NCBI RefSeq assembly: GCF_000227135.1
Contig: NC_018232.1
Location: 115,402-159,249, forward strand
DNA from: Leishmania donovani
Lineage: Eukaryota; Euglenozoa; Kinetoplastea; Trypanosomatida; Trypanosomatidae
Direction of reading: 5' to 3'
DNA length: 43,848 bases
Part shown: piece after piece, positions 39,068 through 43,848 of the stretch
Layout: each line of letters opens with the position of its first letter
Numbering within the stretch: the stretch's first letter is position 1
Position numbers and translations under genes: made by a program
Notes under the pieces: model-generated
What the model saw: only the letters and a program-made list of their open reading frames with translations
Databases searched by the model: none
Told to the model about the DNA's origin: nothing

Positions 39068-40001
39068 GGGACGGGATAAGAGGGGGAGGAAGAAGGGAGG
39101 GAGGGGAAGCAGCAGCAAAAGCGTCAGCAGGAATGTGGTACGGACGAAGAAGGGGATGAGAGGGGCGTATGGTACGCGTGGGGAAGCAGGTGCAAGAGCG
39201 GGAGGTGGAACCGAGCAGACGGGGGTGGGGAGGGGTGAGTGAGGGTGATACGGCGGGCGAGCGCAAATTGCTCGTTTTTCTTTTCGCCGCCTCATCTCGG
39301 CCCTCTCCCATGCACCCCCCTCGCTGCAGGGTGCGTGTGGATTACCGCAAAATGAGTAAGCCTACACGTGCACGCATGCGTACTGCTGTGCTACGTCACA
39401 CCTCTCTCTCTTTCCCCTTCTCCTCGCTCATTTTTTTTCGCGTGACCCTTGTGTGTGTGTGTGTGTGCATGTGGATGTATGTGGGTGTGTATCGTGTATG
39501 CGTATGTTTGTACGTGTGTGTGTGTGTTGAGCAGAGCTATGCTGTTTTCCTCCTTTTTACCTTTTATTTCCTAAAACACCGGAGAAAAAAAAATACGGAA
39601 TGAAGATAATAAGCACACACACGCACACACACATATATATATATATGTGTGTATATAGATGCGTATGTATGCTTATATGAAGGATAAAAATCGACGCGAA
39701 ACAAAAAAGAAGGCACCGGAGCAGACAAGAGCAAACATGCACTGCCCTCATGCGATGAACCGCATGAAGTACGCATATGCTGCTTGAGTCTGTGCCCGTG
39801 TGTGTGTGTGTGCGCGCGCGTTGGTGTTAAGATACGAGATACAAAGAGAAAGTGCGAGCGGGCGAAATAGCAAGGAGAGGGGGCGCTAGGGGAAGGGAGT
39901 GTGAGAGAGAGTGCAACGTGTAGTGGTCACGTAGGACACACAAACGCCCAGACAGACGGACACACGCAGACGTATACGTGCACCCGCAGACAACAATACA
40001 G

Positions 40002-40030
40002 TCATATACATATATATATATATATATATA
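40002..40030. repeat. (TA)n microsatellite
   Basis: CATATACATA leads into a pure TA run of about ten units. Confidence 0.85.
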
Positions 40031-40979
40031 ACCTCCTTGTGTGTCTGCTCTTGTCGCCTCCCCTTCCGCTTTCTTTTCCTTCGCCACTATCCTCACTATA
40101 ATTATCGTTGTCGCGACGTTCTTCTGGACTCGTACCCTCGCCCCTCCCTCCTCCTTGTTCCCCCTTCTTTCGTCATGATCAACTCGTGTGTGTGCGTGTG
40201 CGGGTATGTATGTTTATACGTACATTCCTGTTCGTGCGCAGGTGCGCGTGTGTACCTGTACCGGTCGCCCCTCTGGATTTTGTTACTGGTCGCCTCCCCT
40301 TCCTCCCCTCTTCCTCCCCGACTCCTGCAAGTCTCCTTTTTGAAGCGTGAGACGCGCACAGAAACGGCAGCGGCGCGACGAAAACAACAACAGAGGCAGA
40401 CCAAGTGCGTAATGCGGTTGTTTTGGGAGAGATGTACAAGGGAAGGAGGATCGTCAGGGATAGAGGTGGGGGGGAGGGGGGGGGGGCGGCGGCACCCGAG
40501 TGGTTGTTGGTGGGGAATGCGAATGACGGAATGGATGTGTGCGAGCGTGGGTGTGGTGTTTTTTCGGGTTTGTGAGAGTATGCGGGGCTGTATGAGCGCG
40601 GGATGATGTGGCGGCATGGCCCCATATCACCTCTCCCTCCCCCACACTGTGTGCTCTCCTTCGCGGTTTTTTGCCACGTCTTCGTGACTTATCCCTACGG
40701 TCAAGCGCGACGCGCGCACAGGAAAGAGAATTTATGTATCCATTAGGAAGTAATCAGCGGCGCACGGCGCCCCGTTGCTGAATGCAGCGGGTGAGCGGTG
40801 GGTAAAGCTGGTGGAGCGTCAGCGGCGGCTGGCGCGCAGAGGAGATGGCAGAGAAATGGGCAGGGGCGCAGACGCAGAGACGAGAGCTGCTGTGTGCACA
40901 GCAACGAACCCTGTTTTCCTTTCTCTCACGATCACCGCTCGTGCATGTTTGTGTGTGCCTGACTCTCTCTGTCTCTCTC

Positions 40980-41517
40980 TCTCACCTAGCACTCACCTCG
41001 CGATGGTGATCATTAAAAGAGGGCTTCCTGCTTGCCTCCCTACTCCCTCGCCCGACACGCGGAGTCGTGCGGAGGACTGCCCATCCTTTACACGTGGCAC
41101 TGCCGATCAACCGCGCCGGTGTGCGCCCGCTCGCGTGTTCCTTTCCTTGTTTTTCTTCGAGAGGCTGTTGCGGCCTTTACGGCACGGCAAGGATTGGGCA
41201 TAGTGATGCCTCCTGCACCTGCACCCCCTTTCAGCTCCGTCTCTCAATGTTTCTCTGCTCTCCTCCCCCCCCCCCGCTGCGGCTGTTGTGCATACGCACT
41301 CTCGCCCTCCCTCGATGGCATTTTCGCTTCTTCCGCTCTCTCTCTCACCGCACTTGTATCCACATCATCTTTAGCGAACCACATATCGTGTTTTACTTTG
41401 TGTGTCCGTTCACCCGCTGCCACCGTCGCCGCCCCCTCCCGTCTCCCTCCCTCAGCACACCATCCCCTCCACAATCATCAGCAAGCACTAGGGGCAGAGG
41501 TCGTCTCTGATTCGAGT
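40980..41517 (+). promoter_or_regulatory. Leader region of the subunit-g-like gene with two candidate acceptors
   Basis: Two pyrimidine-AG acceptors are visible. One is CTCTCTCTCTCACCTAG (AG at 40988-40989), followed closely by an ATG at 41003 that opens a 66-codon frame. The other is GCCCCCTCCCGTCTCCCTCC followed by CTCAG (AG at 41454-41455), 62 bases before the ATG at 41518. The second serves the gene directly. Use of the first would put an upstream frame in the leader. Confidence 0.45.
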
Positions 41518-42021
41518 ATGAGCCGGTTAGCCCGCGCGCTAGCAAAGCCCTTCACGGTGCCGGTAGCCGTGTGCACAAGGCATGTAGCGGCAATGGACGA
41601 GCCGCTGAAGCGGCACATCGACGCCTATGCGGCGCGAGGAGAGGACATCACGATCGCCGTCTGGCGCGAGTATGTGGACGGGCAGCGGGCGCTGCTGCCG
41701 TACCGGTGGGCAAAGTTTCGGAGCGAGGTGGCGTATCTGGCCTCGGGACAGATGGCCATCACGGACTTGACCTTCGCCGACCTTCTGGTCTTCGTGCGCT
41801 TTCTCACGAAGTGTCTCTTCATCTTTATCGTCGCCGTGATGGTCGGCCGCCGCTCCGTCTTCCCGTCGCTGGAGCCGACATCGCCGTTCGTGGAGGAAAT
41901 CGTAAAGAACTGGCAACCGAACCGGCTGCGCGGGGTGGCAGGCGCGGAGTATATGGCGCGCGATCAGGCAGCAGCTGCTGATATGGCCGCCGATAAGGCG
42001 GAGAAGTCACCGATCTCGTAA
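41518..42021 (+). CDS. Small mitochondrial membrane protein, putative ATP synthase subunit g
   Basis: This 167-residue protein has a basic, acid-free N-terminus (MSRLARALAKPFTVPVAVC, then TRHVAA) that looks like a mitochondrial presequence. A helical middle follows (DITIAVWREYVDGQRALLPY, RWAKFRSEVAYL), then one transmembrane helix at about 97-118 (LLVFVRFLTKCLFIFIVAVM), continued by VGRRSVFPSLEP. The order LT(x)n-helix-VG(R/K)R before a short aromatic/proline segment, behind a WxxY...LxP motif, recalls mitochondrial F1Fo-ATP synthase subunit g (LT...helix...IGKR). Subunit g sits in the Fo dimerisation region of the inner membrane. The likeness is my own pattern match over a short, variable family, so the name is provisional; a mitochondrial single-span protein is the safer statement. 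41518 is the first ATG after the near acceptor. Confidence 0.8.
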   Translation: MSRLARALAKPFTVPVAVCTRHVAAMDEPLKRHIDAYAARGEDITIAVWREYVDGQRALLPYRWAKFRSEVAYLASGQMAITDLTFADLLVFVRFLTKCLFIFIVAVMVGRRSVFPSLEPTSPFVEEIVKNWQPNRLRGVAGAEYMARDQAAAADMAADKAEKSPIS

Positions 42022-43766
42022 GCTGCTGTACGATGGGGAGGCGAGGGGGAAGGCGTGCTGACGAGGAAGAGCGCAACGAGAGAAAGACGCGGGAGGCAAG
42101 AAGCGCAGCCATAGATGTATAAGGAAGGTGTATCTGCCTGTCTGTGCTGGTGGGGTCGTTGTGCAGCACTATGTTGCAGACACGATTGGCGTGCCTCCCC
42201 ACTCCTTCCTTCTTTTTCCGCACCCCACCCAGCCTTTTTTTTTTGCCAGCATCCGCGCCTGATGTTGTCGAGCATCGTGGCGGAGTGACACCCTTAACTC
42301 TCTCAGCGTGTGTGTCTGTGAGTGTGTGTGTTCCCCGTGATGTGGTGCCGCGTTGACTTCCGCGGCATCTTTGGCGTCTCACTCTCTGTTGTCGCTGCGT
42401 CGGCTTCTTCGCCGGTGATATACCTGCGCCTGTGCCTGCGTGTGCGCGTGCGCGCCTTTCACTCGCCTGTTTTTTTTTTCTCCCCCCCCCCCCTAGTAGT
42501 AGTAGTAGTCAGAGCAGTGGCTGTGATACAGAGGAGGGAGCGGGAGCCAGCGTGTGTGTACCTTCTTCGCGCATGCGGGGTCCGTTTTTGCGTAGTTAGC
42601 AACTTGAAAGGGGCTGAGATGCACAAAGAGAGGCAGGGAAGAAGGAAGGCGGCAAGAGACCGGGTGCAGCACGCCGGTCTTTGACGTCTCACCTGATGGC
42701 TTTCCGTCGTCGTTCCTCCCGCCCCCACTCCCACTTCTCCGCTCAGCGCCATCTCCTACCCTTTTCAAGCTAAGTGCTGTCGTCATTGTGGTCCCTTCTG
42801 CCCTCCCCATCCCGACGCCTCTTCCTCTCTGGACACAGGCACGCGTGGAGTGGGGGGGTACCACATGGCTCACTAGCTCCATTCATCGCCCTCCATCCCC
42901 GTTTTCCTTCTGAGGTCTCACGTGGGAATGGGAGGCGAGGAGTGGGGAGAGGGAGGGATTCACCGCCGCCGTTCTCCTCTCTTGCTTGATCCGCTGCAGG
43001 TTGAAGAGCCGTCCGCTCACCCCTTTCTCCTCCTTCCAGCTTCAGCTCCGTACCGCTCCGCCTTTCCGCCTGCCCCCTCCCCCTTCCTCTCTCTTTCTCT
43101 TCCTCCGCCCGCCCCTGACACCCCGCGGGTGCTGGTCTCCAAGACCGCTCTCACACGTCCGTCTTCCGGCGCGTACCCCGCCGCCCCTTGCCCCATTCTA
43201 GCCGCCATTCCGCACCATCGCACGCACCGCGAGGCAGAGAGTCGCCTGTAGCGGTGCATGCATGTATGCCATGTGTGTTGGTGTGTGTATCGCTGCCGGA
43301 CCTTCGGCGCCCTTTCGGACGGAGTCCAGCGGCGGAGAAAAAAGAACAGGCTCCCGTACATCACAGGAGAACCAGCAGCAAACGCCATTCATTACCACGG
43401 CAACCAGACGCGAGCGAGAGGTGGTCGTTTTGGCTGCTGCGCACACAGCGCTCCCTCCTCGTCTCCTCGTCCTCCCCACTATCATCCCCACCAGCTTCAC
43501 CTCTCCGTGCGTCTCTGCAGGGCATGTGCCATCCTGTCCCCCTCCCTACCACCTGCTCAGTCTCTCCCCGTCACCTTGTCTCTGCTCAACTTTATAACAT
43601 CCTCTCGTCCTTCCGTGCGCACGCGCGACCGCCCGCTTGGCTGCTGGCCTCTGCCTTGGGGCTTCTCCCGATACCCACATACGGCGCGCCCTCTCCCCCT
43701 CCCCCACCTTCCTGCGGCCATCCCTTAGAAACCTGTACCTCGGCAACTCTTTGCGCAGGACAACAG
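42022..43766. other. Intergenic region before the last gene
   Basis: 1.7 kb of T-runs (42235-42244, 42470-42479), a CAG/TAG-type run near 42495-42509 (TAGTAGTAGTAGTAG) and many C/T tracts with possible acceptors (near 43000, 43036). Frames at 42322-42684 and 43258-43728 are low complexity and not called. Confidence 0.6.
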
Positions 43767-43818
43767 CCCCCCCCCCCTCCGCCCCCACCCCTTCCCCTCT
43801 TCCCCGTGACCGCACAAG
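43767..43818 (+). promoter_or_regulatory. Spliced-leader acceptor of the last gene
   Basis: A C-run and C/T tract end in GTGACCGCACAAG with AG at 43817-43818. The ATG at 43823 follows after four bases. Confidence 0.55.
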
Positions 43819-43822
43819 CATC

Positions 43823-43848
43823 ATGCGCCGCTTCGTGGCCCAGTACGT
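43823..43848 (+). CDS. First codons of a gene running out of the window
   Basis: ATG at 43823 reads MRRFVAQY before the window ends. It lies four bases after a strong polypyrimidine-AG acceptor, the same layout as at the starts of the dynein light chain and transporter genes. The short basic start could begin a mitochondrial presequence, but nothing more can be said. Confidence 0.5.

Larger units (their letters stand above)
37954..40979. other. Long low-complexity intergenic region
   Basis: Three kb without a recognisable gene. It has C/T tracts, T-runs, several TA microsatellites (38517-38612, 39050-39067, 39628-39670, 40002-40030), TG runs (39453-39468) and a G-rich block at 40466-40490. 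A 348-codon frame at 38196-39242 crosses these repeats and is rejected. It probably holds a long 3' UTR of the transporter gene, or untranslated transcripts. Confidence 0.65.

Noticed and set aside
38196..39242. 348-codon + strand frame starting with ATG
   Set aside because: It runs straight through TA and TG microsatellites and T-runs, giving YIYIY and CVCV stretches; codon use is not coding-like and no domain is visible.
1..43848. CRISPR arrays, tRNA, rRNA, complete transposons, cis-introns
   Set aside because: No regularly spaced direct repeats, no tRNA B-box-like element in a foldable context, no reverse transcriptase or transposase frame, and every confident gene is a single uninterrupted frame.

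Overview
The window looks like a segment of a trypanosomatid nuclear chromosome, most likely Leishmania or a close relative (Leptomonas/Crithidia group). All convincing genes lie on the + strand, none shows a cis-intron, codons are mostly G/C-ending, and intergenic DNA is full of polypyrimidine runs followed by an AG shortly before an ATG (the layout used for spliced-leader trans-splicing), with abundant (TG)n, (CA)n and (TA)n microsatellites. This is what part of one polycistronic transcription unit looks like. The species cannot be named from the sequence alone. Two runs of N (21446-22401 and 28504-28554) show that it is a draft assembly.

Layout. 1-1029 is the 3' part of a repeat-rich, probably cytoskeletal protein that ends in a perfect 105-bp tandem duplication. 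1030-7393 is an unusually long 6.3-kb stretch without a clear gene; it holds one candidate 80-residue membrane microprotein (4472-4714). Then come a MORN-repeat/STE-type protein kinase fusion (7394-9763), the condensin subunit SMC2 (11812-15444), the APC/C subunit CDC27/APC3 (16463-19225) and a Tctex-type dynein light chain (20200-20535). A sequence gap at 21446-22401 probably removes most or all of another gene. After it come a divergent calcineurin-like phosphoesterase (23202-25229) and an unrecognised, possibly mitochondrial 853-residue protein (25776-28337).

28.6-33.6 kb is a distinct block: two near-identical ~400-bp dispersed repeats in direct orientation flank a Skp1-family protein (29640-30230) and the circularly permuted ribosome-biogenesis GTPase NOG2 (31101-32984). 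Both genes have visibly lower third-position GC than most neighbours. A third repeat copy, inverted, lies after SMC2. All three copies start roughly 170-265 bp after a stop codon, so they would fall in 3' UTRs or intergenic DNA; a SIDER-like retroposon remnant is the likeliest class, though the copies are more alike than usual for that class.

The right side carries a small unrecognised basic/coiled protein (34485-35213), an MFS transporter of monocarboxylate-transporter type (36229-37953), 3.5 kb of low-complexity DNA, a small single-span mitochondrial protein resembling ATP synthase subunit g (41518-42021), and the first codons of a further gene (43823 onward).

Functionally the genes are housekeeping: chromosome condensation (SMC2), cell-cycle proteolysis (APC3, perhaps Skp1), flagellar or cytoplasmic transport (dynein light chain), ribosome assembly (NOG2), signalling, membrane transport and mitochondrial energy metabolism. 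Trypanosomatid transcription units do not generally group genes by pathway, so their adjacency should not be read as an operon. I found no tRNA, rRNA, CRISPR array or clear new multigene system. The items most worth a second look are the repeat family, the repeat-bounded low-GC3 block, the microprotein candidate and the divergent phosphoesterase.
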